Positions 9,001-16,216 of a DNA stretch of 64,000 nt are shown one piece after another. Source of the DNA: Pseudomonas mosselii (lineage in GTDB: Bacteria; Pseudomonadota; Gammaproteobacteria; Pseudomonadales; Pseudomonadaceae); NCBI RefSeq assembly GCF_003205295.1, contig NZ_QJRP01000012.1, positions 1-64,000 of the forward strand, in the 5' to 3' direction. How positions within the stretch are numbered: the first letter of the stretch is position 1; each line of letters starts with the position of its first letter. Both the position numbers and the translations under genes were made by a program. Below the pieces are notes generated by a model. That model worked only from the letters and a program-made list of their open reading frames with translations, did no database searches and had not been told where the DNA came from.

Positions 9001-12000
9001 TGGACACCGCGCTCAGGGTGCCGTTGGCGACGGTCAGGTCGGCATTGGTGAAGCCACTTACCGCCTCGCTGAAGGTGAAGGTCACCAGGCTGGTGTCCCC
9101 CACGCGCAGGGCCGGGTTGCTCACCACCACAGTAGCCGTTGGCTGCAGGGTGCTGACCGTGTAGTTGGTGGAGTTGGTGGTGCCGGAGCCGGCGTTACCG
9201 GCCAGGTCGCTCACCCCGGTGTTGCTCAGGGTAATGACGTTGGTGGCGTCCTGCACGTTGATCGTCGGGGTGAAGGTGGCCGTCCAGGTGATGCCGCCGT
9301 CGCTGCTGGACAGCCCGCTCAGGGCACCGTTCGGCGCAGTCAGGTCGGCCAGGGTGAAGCCGGTGACCGCTTCGCTGAAGGTGATGGTTACCGTAGTGGT
9401 CTCGCCCACGGTCAGGCTGGGGTCGGCCAGCACGATGGTCGCGGTCGGGCGCACGGTGTCGATGGCGTAGTTGTTCGAATCGGTGGTACCGCTGCCAGCG
9501 TTGCCCGCAAGGTCCGTCACGCCGGTATTGTCCAAGGTGATCAGGTTGCTGGTGTCGGTGATGCTACTCGATGGGGTGAAGGTGGCGGTCCAGGTGATGC
9601 CGCCGTCACTGCTGGCCACCGCGCTCAAGGTGCCGTTGGCCACCGTCAGGTCGGCATTGCTGAAGCCGGTCACCGCCTCGCTGAAGGTGATGGTCACCAA
9701 CGACGTCTGGCCGATGGCCAGGCTGCTGTTGGCCACCACGATGGTCGCGGTCGGGCGCACGGTGTCGATGGCGTAGTTGTTCGAGTCGGTGGTGCCGGCA
9801 CCGGCGTTGCCGGCAGCATCGGTCACTGCGGTGTTGTCCAGGGTGATGAGGTTGGTCGCGTCGGTGATGGCGCTGGTCGGGGTAAAGGTCGCCGTCCAGG
9901 TGATACCGCCGTCACTGCTGGACACCGCGCTCAAGGTGCCGTTGGCCACGGTCAGGTCAGCATTGGTGAAGCCCGTCACCGCCTCGCTGAAGGTGATGGT
10001 GACTTGCGACGTCTCACCGATGCTCAGGTTGCTGTCAGCCACCACGATGGTCGCGGTCGGGCGCACGGTGTCGATGGCGTAGTTGTTCGAGTTGGTGGTA
10101 CCACTGCCTGCGTTGCCCGCCAGGTCGGTCACCCCGGTGTTGTCCAGGGTAATGAGATTGGTCGCGTCGGTGATGGCGTTGGTCGGGGTGAAGATCGCCG
10201 TCCAGGTGATACCGCCGTCGCTGCTGGACACCGCGCTCAAGGTGCCGTTGGCCACGGTCAGGTCGGCATTGGTAAAGCCGCTTACCGCCTCGCTGAAGGT
10301 GATGGTCACCTGCGAGGTTTCGCCGATAGCCAGGTTGGTGTCGGTGACCACGATGGTCGCGGTCGGGCGCACGGTATCAATGCTGTAGTTGGCCGAGCTG
10401 GTAGTGCCGGCGCCAGCGTTGCCGGCCAGGTCGGTGACACCGGCGTTGTTCAGGGTGATGACGTTGCTGGCGTTGGTGATGCTGTTGGTCGGGGTGAAGG
10501 TCGCGGTCCAGGTCTTGCCGCCGTCGCTGCTGGACACCGCGCTCAGGGTGCCGTTGGCCACGGTCAGGTCGGCATTGGTGAAACCGCTCACCACCTCGCT
10601 GAAGGTAATCGTCACCGTCGCGGTCTCGCCCACTTTCAGGGCCGTGTCGCTGAGGGTGATGGTCGCGGTGGGCGGGACGGTCTCGTGGATGGCCACGGAA
10701 ACCGACGCCGCGCTGGAGGTGCCGCCGTCGCCATCGTTGACGGTGACCGACAGGGTGCGGGTGGCCTGGCCGATGCTGTTGGCGGCGTTGCTGTTGTCGT
10801 AGGTGAGGTTGCGCACCACCGCCTGGACCGCCGCGGCCGTGGCGTTGCCGTTGAGCGTCAGTACCAGGTTGGCACCGCCCGCGCCTCCGGCATAAGTGCC
10901 GATGGTTACGCCGCCGTAGCTGACTGTGTTGCCGCTGACGCCAATCTGTCCGGCGCCGTTGCCCTGATTGCGGATACCCAGTACATCCTCGCCGGCCACG
11001 CCATTGCCGCTGACCGCCACGGTGAGGTTGCCGCCGGCGAAGTCGGCCGAATCGCTGTCGGTGACCGTGGCATTGCCGCCGCTGTCGAGCAGCACGGGGC
11101 CTGCGCCCTGAGAGTAGGTCTGGCTGTCGCCGTTGAGGTTGGCGATCACTGGCACGGCGTTGGCCGGCTGGACCACAACCGAGGCCGTGCGGGTGGTACT
11201 GCCCATGTCATCGTTGACGCTGACCGTCACGCTGCGGGTGCCGCTGGTCCAGGCCACGGTGCTGTTGCCGTAGGTCACCGCTGCGAGGATCGAACGGTAA
11301 TGGGCCAGGGTGGCCACGCCGCTGAGCGACAGCACTGTGGTGCCGGAGCCAGTGATGGTGATGCCGTAGCTGGCCGCCGTGGCGATCTGCCCGGCGCTGA
11401 GCGACAGGGTTTCGTTACCGCCGTCAAGCACGCCACCGAGGGTCAGGGTCGCGCCACTGACCTGGGTGTCGCCGTCGGTCTGGGTGAGGCTGAGGTTCGG
11501 CACGATGGCCACCGGGCTGCCGGTGAAGTTGACCGTGCTGTCGTTGCCGCCGGTGCCGGTGTCCAGGTCGACTACCGGTGGCGCCGAGTACAGCACCTCG
11601 TAGGCGCCGATATCGATGCCGCCACCACGGGGTCGGTCGAAGCCGCGCAGGTCGGTAAGCGGTGCACCGGCGAGGGTGCCTTGATCGATGGCGTTGCTGG
11701 CACTGCTGGCCAAGCGGTAGTCACCCGTGGCGGTGTTGACGAAGTTGACTGCGGTACCGATCAGGTTGGTGGTGCTGGTGTAGCCGCCGCCGACACCACC
11801 ATTGGTGGCCGCATCGAGCTGGGTGCCGTTCACCGTGTTGCCGGTGAAGATGCTGTTCTGCACCGTCACCGTGCCGGCCTGGCCGCTGGCCCAGCCGAGG
11901 CCGCCCGAGGTGATGCTGCCGGTGCTGGTGTTGAGGAACACGTTGTTGGCCACGGTGCTGTTGGTGATGCGCACCGTGCCGCCGCTGTTGCCCAGCACGA

Positions 12001-13438
12001 TGATCGAACCGGCCGCCACGTTGCCGGTAGCGCCGTAGGTGCCGGTGTTGTTGTAGATCGCCACGTTTTCCAGCACGTGGTTGTTGCTGCCGCCCAGACG
12101 CACCAGGGTCGACATGGAGGTGCCGCCGACGATGCTGGCGCTGTTGTCGTGGATCGTGGTGTTGCGCACCACCACGGTGGATCCCGCCGTGGTCGCCGAG
12201 TTGATCACCGTGCCGGCGTTGCTCTCGAAGTTGGAATCCTCGACGGTGATCGAGCCGCCATTGGCGCGGATCGCGCCGCCGGCGATGTTGCTGGAGAAAT
12301 GACGGAAATCCAGGTTGCGCACAGTCAGCACGCCACCGCCGTTGCTTTGCAGGCCCGAGGCTTCGAGGGTATCGCGGCTGCCGTTGTTGTTGACATCGCC
12401 GCTGAGGATGATGTCGCCCTTGCCGTCACCGTCGACATCGCCGTTGATGGTGATGTTGCTGGTCACCGCCAGCGCCGTGGCCGAGGACCAGCGGATGGTC
12501 TGCCCTTTCAGGTTCTGGTGGAACACGATGATGTCGTTGCCGCTGCCGGCGGCCGAGCCATCCACCGATGTGTCGTTGTTCGCGGCCTGGATGGCCTCGG
12601 CCAGGGATACCTGGCCATCGCCCGTGATGGCCGATGCATCGGCACTGGTGACGGTGATAGTTGCCAGCGAGGTACTGAACGCCGACAGGTTGCCACGCTG
12701 CACGCCCACACCGCTGGCCACCACGCCGGACACGGTCTCCAGTGCCCAGTCCTCGCCAGCGCGGTTGCCAGTGGAGTCGGACGAAGCGCCGACGTCGGCA
12801 CCGCTCAGCCGTGCCACTTCGTTGACGAACAGTTGGCCGTCGCTACCTGCGCCGGTATTGCAGGCGAAAAAGCGAATGTCGCCGCCCGGCGCCAGGCTGC
12901 TGCCGATACGCGCAAGGTCCGCGCCATGGTTGGCCAGCTGGTTGGCCCAGATGGCGTTGCCGGCCAGGTAGACATAACCCTTGTCGCCGTGGCTGATGAT
13001 ATCGATCGAGGTCACGTCGTTGCGGCCATCGAGGTAATCGGCGATCTGCTTGAAACCATCCTTGCCGTTCTCCAGCACCACCACCTCGACCCCGGCGGGC
13101 AAGCCGGCGATGAGCTTCTGGTAGTCGCTGACGGCGGAGTCGACGAACACCACTTCATGGTTGCCCGACGTCGCCGTGACCGGCGCGGTGGCCGGCGCCG
13201 CCTCGTGGACCGGCTCGTGGGTGGCGCTGTCGCGGGTGCTGGCCGCGTCGCTGGCGGCGCTGGTGTCCTTGGCCGTGGTGGCAGCCGCGGCCGCCTCGAC
13301 CGCCTGGGCACCCTGGTCGGCGACCACACCCACCGAGGCGTCGAACATCATTCGCGGTTCCAGGGCCTGGATCAGGCTGGGCCGGCTCGCGGAAACGTTG
13401 GGTGTGTGGGTGTCCTTGCCGCGTTTCCAGAATGCCAT
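6044..13438 (-). CDS. Giant repetitive surface protein (LEPR motif, DUF4347, Ig-like repeats)
   Basis: 2464 residues. Order: a basic N-terminus with LEPRMMFDAS (26-35); an Ala-rich linker; a DUF4347-type domain (about 94-255) with SHG (His150) and FFACNTG (Cys193, the only cysteine I can find in the whole protein); a parallel beta-helix-like region (about 260-620) with CSLREL-like start and many short N/G/T turns; two cadherin-like segments; nine ~102-residue Ig-like repeats, each with TFSEAV, SSDGG.TWTAT and DLAGNAG; then longer Ig-like units and a Gly-rich tail with FGASSLANIFD. No classical signal peptide and no RTX repeats are seen. It is probably an exported adhesin or surface-layer protein, moved by the neighbouring HlyD/M50/TolC proteins. 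GAGGGCATC precedes the ATG. Confidence 0.85.
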   Translation of the reverse strand: MAFWKRGKDTHTPNVSASRPSLIQALEPRMMFDASVGVVADQGAQAVEAAAAATTAKDTSAASDAASTRDSATHEPVHEAAPATAPVTATSGNHEVVFVDSAVSDYQKLIAGLPAGVEVVVLENGKDGFKQIADYLDGRNDVTSIDIISHGDKGYVYLAGNAIWANQLANHGADLARIGSSLAPGGDIRFFACNTGAGSDGQLFVNEVARLSGADVGASSDSTGNRAGEDWALETVSGVVASGVGVQRGNLSAFSTSLATITVTSADASAITGDGQVSLAEAIQAANNDTSVDGSAAGSGNDIIVFHQNLKGQTIRWSSATALAVTSNITINGDVDGDGKGDIILSGDVNNNGSRDTLEASGLQSNGGGVLTVRNLDFRHFSSNIAGGAIRANGGSITVEDSNFESNAGTVINSATTAGSTVVVRNTTIHDNSASIVGGTSMSTLVRLGGSNNHVLENVAIYNNTGTYGATGNVAAGSIIVLGNSGGTVRITNSTVANNVFLNTSTGSITSGGLGWASGQAGTVTVQNSIFTGNTVNGTQLDAATNGGVGGGYTSTTNLIGTAVNFVNTATGDYRLASSASNAIDQGTLAGAPLTDLRGFDRPRGGGIDIGAYEVLYSAPPVVDLDTGTGGNDSTVNFTGSPVAIVPNLSLTQTDGDTQVSGATLTLGGVLDGGNETLSLSAGQIATAASYGITITGSGTTVLSLSGVATLAHYRSILAAVTYGNSTVAWTSGTRSVTVSVNDDMGSTTRTASVVVQPANAVPVIANLNGDSQTYSQGAGPVLLDSGGNATVTDSDSADFAGGNLTVAVSGNGVAGEDVLGIRNQGNGAGQIGVSGNTVSYGGVTIGTYAGGAGGANLVLTLNGNATAAAVQAVVRNLTYDNSNAANSIGQATRTLSVTVNDGDGGTSSAASVSVAIHETVPPTATITLSDTALKVGETATVTITFSEVVSGFTNADLTVANGTLSAVSSSDGGKTWTATFTPTNSITNASNVITLNNAGVTDLAGNAGAGTTSSANYSIDTVRPTATIVVTDTNLAIGETSQVTITFSEAVSGFTNADLTVANGTLSAVSSSDGGITWTAIFTPTNAITDATNLITLDNTGVTDLAGNAGSGTTNSNNYAIDTVRPTATIVVADSNLSIGETSQVTITFSEAVTGFTNADLTVANGTLSAVSSSDGGITWTATFTPTSAITDATNLITLDNTAVTDAAGNAGAGTTDSNNYAIDTVRPTATIVVANSSLAIGQTSLVTITFSEAVTGFSNADLTVANGTLSAVASSDGGITWTATFTPSSSITDTSNLITLDNTGVTDLAGNAGSGTTDSNNYAIDTVRPTATIVLADPSLTVGETTTVTITFSEAVTGFTLADLTAPNGALSGLSSSDGGITWTATFTPTINVQDATNVITLSNTGVSDLAGNAGSGTTNSTNYTVSTLQPTATVVVSNPALRVGDTSLVTFTFSEAVSGFTNADLTVANGTLSAVSSSDGGITWTATFTPTGNITDSTNLITLDNSGVVGASSGNAGSGTTSSNNYAIDTQRPTATIVVADSNLAVGQTSLVTITFSEAVSGFTNADLTIANGTLSAVSSSDGGLTWTATLTPAAGITDTSNLITLDNTGVTDIAGNAGTGTTDSNNYAVDSQRPTATIVIADSNLTAGETTTVTFTFSEAVSGFTNADLTIANGTLSTVSSSDGGITWTATFTPSGGVRDLSNVITLNNTGVSDMAGNAGVGTTSSANYTVDTVVPTATVVVADTALRVGETSLVTITFSEAVSGFTLADLSVANGTLSGLSSSDGGITWTATLTPAGNVEDTSNLITLDNAGVVGASSGNAGIGSTDSNNYAIDTRAPSVTSVGGPAGVSYNAGDTLVFVVNASEAVQVAGSPRLALDIGGHTVFADLVAGAGTTTLVFQYTIQPGDNDSDGVTITGLTANGATLTDAAGNAMNLALNGVVDTHQVLVDTQAPTAVGIVTLDPSPSNAQSVRFTVTFSEQVNGVDLADFTLVASGSASGTLSGLQALGGGVYVITVSGVSGTGTLGLNLNGSATGITDVAGNALVGGLTGAVYGIDRDAPTVDSVSVPVGVPYNTGDVLTFVVNTSEAVVVDGVPRLALDVGGRTVYADFVAGSGTPTLVFQYQVQVGDNDADGIQVLGLSANGARLHDSAGNALTPALNNVGDTHGVVVDGTSPTVASIVANSSPTPGSQSFTVTFSENVSGVDLGDFELVSNGNASGTLQSLVRLDGRTWQVNVGGVAGAGSLALALKASGTGITDAAGNALVGGFTGQGVALQSNDGDPQFRAYPPAQPVQVSPGTPMTVSPVPVTAPFQSPLLPQPLFDVPTSGGGLPALGNLFIQNGALAPSYLAQVFVGHQGESAIGNGSGSGFLGFGGGDASVFGASSLANIFDKTLPDDGGQFELSGGKPFRQGAEVGSGKGLTGAPTLEQQLQAFREGEQRQARQLAQALGQVEVPAPQA
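7918..10676 (-). repeat. Nine tandem ~306-bp repeats inside the surface-protein gene
   Basis: The nine units code for about 102 residues each, beginning at PTAT and ending near NYAIDT. The unit is highly conserved at the DNA level, so antisense frames also repeat with the same 306-bp period. Two units (at about 7.9-8.2 and 8.86-9.16 kb) are three bases longer because of GVVGASSGNAG in place of GVTDLAGNAG. Such arrays can expand or shrink by recombination. Confidence 0.9.
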
Positions 13439-13527
13439 GATGCCCTCGCTCAGCCCTGGGGGCTGGTTGTATCGCCGTCCTTGCGATGAGGACGGCCTGT
13501 CCTTGTTTGGAAATCCTGAACGGACGA

Positions 13528-13549
13528 CGGGGCGCCGATGTGCGCCCCG
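13528..13549 (-). other. Hairpin between the collar gene and the giant gene
   Basis: An 8-bp perfect stem (CGGGGCGC at 13528-13535, GCGCCCCG at 13542-13549) with a 6-nt loop lies in the 137-bp gap between the tail-collar gene and the giant surface-protein gene. No T-tract follows on the minus strand. It could stabilise the upstream message or reduce read-through; this is inference. Confidence 0.35.
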
Positions 13550-13575
13550 CTGCCCTGCCTGCTGGTTGCCCGGCC

Positions 13576-14166
13576 TCAGTTACGGGACGGGAAGACCCCT
13601 TCGAGCGCGATGATGAAGTTGATGCCCAGGTAAGGGCTCTGGTTCGTGAACGGCAGGTTGCTCCCCTGCACCGCCACCGCGCTGGCCGGGACCGTGATGT
13701 TGAACGGCTTGAGCGTGGTGTTGGTGGCTGTTGCCGTGTAGATCTTGATCTCAGGCCCCGAGCCTGTTGTGTCGACCGACTTGGCCAGCACCGCACCGGT
13801 CGAAGGCGTATCCAGTTCGGCGGTACCCGTGGTGGCCGGGATGGCGACCGACACTGTTGCAGCGGGGATGGTCAAGGTCTGCGGCACCATGTTCGCAATC
13901 GTCAGGGTGTTCGATGTCGTCCCTCCCGTCTCGCCCAACAGGATATTGGCCGTCCCCGTCCCTTGCCCCGCATGGACGGGGGCACGGCCACGCAAGTCAG
14001 GCAAGCCGAAGGTGCTCTGGCCATTACCTCCGTAGGTGGTGCCCAGGATCGCGAACAACGCCGTGTTCTGCTGGATGGGCAGAATCTGCCCATTGCACAG
14101 GGCCCAGCCCCGAGGTGCGAAGTTGCCTGCGAACAATGTGATTTGACCCAGGAACGGCTCACTCAT
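13576..14166 (-). CDS. Tail-collar domain protein (microcystin-dependent-protein type)
   Basis: 196 residues. The N-terminus has the collar-domain signature: FLGQITLFAGNFAPRGW, then LCNGQ.LPI.QNTALF, LLGTTYGG-type turn (here ILGTTYGGNG) and FGLPDLRGRAP. The middle is a Thr/Ala/Ile-rich beta segment and the C-terminus (SPYLGINFIIALEG, then SRN) matches the usual end of the family. These proteins resemble the collar of phage short tail fibres but are common outside phages. No other phage gene is near. AGGAGAG precedes the ATG. It lies between a DUF6916-like gene and the giant surface protein, so it may be an accessory surface or assembly protein. Confidence 0.88.
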   Translation of the reverse strand: MSEPFLGQITLFAGNFAPRGWALCNGQILPIQQNTALFAILGTTYGGNGQSTFGLPDLRGRAPVHAGQGTGTANILLGETGGTTSNTLTIANMVPQTLTIPAATVSVAIPATTGTAELDTPSTGAVLAKSVDTTGSGPEIKIYTATATNTTLKPFNITVPASAVAVQGSNLPFTNQSPYLGINFIIALEGVFPSRN

Positions 14167-14241
14167 TTGCTGCTCTCCTATGACAACGCTACAAAGGCGG
14201 GCCCCATGGCCCGCTGAAACAGATTCGCGTGACGGGCCCCT

Positions 14242-14550
14242 TCAGAGCGGCCGGTCGACATGGAAAATCGCTTCCAGCACCGGCCGCCCATCGCTATCGG
14301 GGCCCACCGGGGTCATCATCAACAGCCAGCCTTCTTCGCCCGGTGGCGACAGGCGGAACACCGCCTGCGGCAATACCGTACCGGCCGGCAGGGCGAACTC
14401 CGCCGCATAGCGCTGGTGGCGCGGCGACATGGCCTGGCCCTCGGTCACGGCCAGCAATTGCGCCTCGAGCGCCTGGTCGTCACTGATCCACAGCTGGAAG
14501 TGGTTGCCGGTGGCCTGTTGCAGGTCGACGAACGTGGGCATGGCATACAT
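14242..14550 (-). CDS. Small DUF6916-like protein
   Basis: 102 residues with no signal peptide or membrane helix. The pattern TFVDLQQATGNHFQL near the start and the ending EAIFHVDRP, with FRLSPPGEEGW in between, resembles the small beta-rich DUF6916 proteins that often accompany tail-collar genes. AAGGA lies 8 nt before the ATG; a second in-frame ATG three codons later is possible. It sits 75 bp upstream of the collar gene and 12 bp after the GNAT gene, clearly in one transcription unit. Function unknown; a chaperone or partner of the collar protein is a guess. Confidence 0.65.
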   Translation of the reverse strand: MYAMPTFVDLQQATGNHFQLWISDDQALEAQLLAVTEGQAMSPRHQRYAAEFALPAGTVLPQAVFRLSPPGEEGWLLMMTPVGPDSDGRPVLEAIFHVDRPL

Positions 14551-14562
14551 GGGGCTGATCCT

Positions 14563-15057
14563 TCAGGCGCGACTGGCGGTAGTGAGCGCCGGTCGGCGCA
14601 TCTTCAGAGAAAGGCCGGTGTCGCCGACCACCTCGAACCCGAGGCGCTGGTAGAGCCGCAACGCAGGGTTGTGGGGGGTGACATGCAGGCCGGCACTGAA
14701 CCCATCGGCATCGGCCTGCGCCAGCCACTGGCCGAGCAACCGGCTGCCGATGCCACGGCCGCACCAGGCGGGCAGCAGGGCCATGTCGATGAACTGCACG
14801 TGGTTGTCGGTCCATTGCAGGTAGGCACGACCGATGCGCTCGCCCGCGGCTTCGATGACGAAGAAGCCGGCGTCGGCGAAGTGGGTCTGGTAGTGGTCAT
14901 GCTGAGCCTGGAACTGCTGGTCCAGGAAGGCATCGATGGCGGTCTGCGGCCACGGCAGAAGGGCCATTTCGGCGGCACGCGTGGTGCCATAAAGGTCGCG
15001 CAGGAACGCCAGGTCGGCGTCCACCATGGGACGGAGGCTCACCTCGGGGATGGACAT
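14563..15057 (-). CDS. GNAT-family N-acetyltransferase
   Basis: 164 residues, a single GNAT domain. The acetyl-CoA pyrophosphate-binding loop is CGRGIGSRLL (near residue 98), after the strand VQFIDMALLP, and the C-terminal NPALRLYQRLGFEVVGD is the usual motif B. The 12-bp spacing to the DUF6916-like gene implies co-transcription. Similar GNATs are found beside collar/DUF6916 genes in other proteobacteria, so it may modify one of the products of this cluster. The substrate cannot be inferred. Confidence 0.85.
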   Translation of the reverse strand: MSIPEVSLRPMVDADLAFLRDLYGTTRAAEMALLPWPQTAIDAFLDQQFQAQHDHYQTHFADAGFFVIEAAGERIGRAYLQWTDNHVQFIDMALLPAWCGRGIGSRLLGQWLAQADADGFSAGLHVTPHNPALRLYQRLGFEVVGDTGLSLKMRRPALTTASRA

Positions 15058-15232
15058 CGGGTCTGGCTTCCCTGCGTAAGGTTACCCCATGGTGAGGGGC
15101 GCACATCCAAGTGAATTGTCCTACACGATTGCCAGCAGCGTAGCCGAAGAACAAGGCAGATAGCCACTACTCGAGCATGGTCTTTGCAACTATTTTCTCA
15201 AACAGCCGTTCGAGGTGTCTTGACGCCATTTT
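15058..15232 (-). promoter_or_regulatory. AT-richer gap, possible internal promoter of the cluster
   Basis: This 175-bp gap is the largest within the otherwise tight minus-strand cluster, and its left half in transcription order is clearly AT-richer than the flanking genes. It separates the modification/secretion genes from the GNAT-DUF6916-collar-surface protein genes. No confident -35/-10 pair was identified, so a second promoter here is inference. Confidence 0.35.
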
Positions 15233-16216
15233 CTAGGCATTTCGCAACCGTATGGATTCCAACGCGTTGTAAGGTTCCTGTGCCCAACGGGCGACTGCGG
15301 CGCGTACTTCTTCGCTGGCCTCGTCACGCTTGCGCTGGCCGTCGGCGCTGAAGTTCATGGCCGGTTGCTTGGCGTCGAAGGCCGCGACCGCCTGCAGATC
15401 CGGTACATCGTCTGGCTGGATGCCGAACAGGGGGCCGAGGCGCCCCCAGACGGCGCTGGGCAATTCGCTGTAGTTCACTGCAATTGCCCCCTGGCGTTCA
15501 CACAACGCTAGGCCAGCCACGAGGATTTCGCCAATCATTCGGCAGGTGTACTCCACCGCACCCATGGCCTGGGTATCCGGCAGCGCACTGTCTAGCCCCG
15601 AGGCGCCGAGCAGGCCGGGCACCCGGTGCATGCCCGCCTGGCGCAGTTGCGAGACGACGATCTCCAACGGATCGCGGTAGAGGAAGACCCGTGGAACGTC
15701 GGGATACAGCGCCGTCAGCAGCGGTGCGTCAAAGACGTTCCAGGCATCGAGCTTGATCAGCAATTGCCGCTCGTCGCCCCTGCGGCGCTGGCCGTACGCC
15801 GAACACAGCGCGCGCAATGCCTCGACCTGCCACGTGGCGGCGGCCGGGTCCTGGCGCGCGGCACGCAGCAGGTTGTCCAAGGGTGGCGGTTCGGACAACA
15901 CGATGTTCCGCGCCTGGCTGGCCAGCAACTGGGCGACCAGCGTCGAGCCACAGCGCGAAGCGTGAAACACCAGGGCCGCAGGCGCCAGCCCCGGGCTGCA
16001 GGCGTGCCAGTCGAGCAAAGCCTGGACATCGGTGTCACGGCGCATGGCCTGGTTGAACGGCAGGCGCAGGGCCAGATCGACATCGTCACGGAAGAACGGT
16101 CGGGTCAGGCGCCGTTCGCCGAACCAGCACCAGTCCACCCGCCACCCGGGCTCACCCTGCCAGAGGCGAATGGGCAGCCAGCCGTGAAAGTCCGTCGGGG
16201 TGCTCACACTCGCCAT
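15233..16216 (-). CDS. Sulfotransferase-family protein
   Basis: 327 residues. The 5'-phosphosulfate-binding loop HASRCGSTL (85-93) and the 3'-phosphate-binding segment YRDPLEIVVS (180-189) mark a PAPS-dependent sulfotransferase fold. The frame stays open further upstream, but I place the start at ATG 16216, which overlaps the end of the hydroxylase gene by 13 bp; the upstream extension is Arg/Gly-rich shadow of that gene. No signal peptide, so it should act in the cytoplasm. Translational coupling with the hydroxylase suggests both act on the same substrate, most simply a protein of this cluster. PAPS could come from the CysC encoded at 3877-4452. Confidence 0.8.
   Translation of the reverse strand: MASVSTPTDFHGWLPIRLWQGEPGWRVDWCWFGERRLTRPFFRDDVDLALRLPFNQAMRRDTDVQALLDWHACSPGLAPAALVFHASRCGSTLVAQLLASQARNIVLSEPPPLDNLLRAARQDPAAATWQVEALRALCSAYGQRRRGDERQLLIKLDAWNVFDAPLLTALYPDVPRVFLYRDPLEIVVSQLRQAGMHRVPGLLGASGLDSALPDTQAMGAVEYTCRMIGEILVAGLALCERQGAIAVNYSELPSAVWGRLGPLFGIQPDDVPDLQAVAAFDAKQPAMNFSADGQRKRDEASEEVRAAVARWAQEPYNALESIRLRNA

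Noticed and set aside
7918..10676. CRISPR-like regular repeats
   Set aside because: Units are 306 bp, coding and without unique spacers.
7596..10802. Series of about 100-codon plus-strand frames at regular spacing
   Set aside because: They are antisense to the Ig-like repeats and exist only because the repeat unit is conserved; not a gene family.
6044..13438. RTX-type or LapA-type type I secretion substrate
   Set aside because: No GGxGxDxxx nonapeptides and no ABC transporter beside it; the C-terminus is Gly/Ser-rich without RTX.
10004..13489. Plus-strand open frame of 1161 codons
   Set aside because: Antisense shadow of the giant surface-protein gene: Val/Gly/His/Arg-biased, repeats with the same 306-bp period, and no family motif.
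13576..14166. Prophage or tailocin remnant
   Set aside because: Only the collar domain is phage-like; no other structural, lysis or integrase gene is near.
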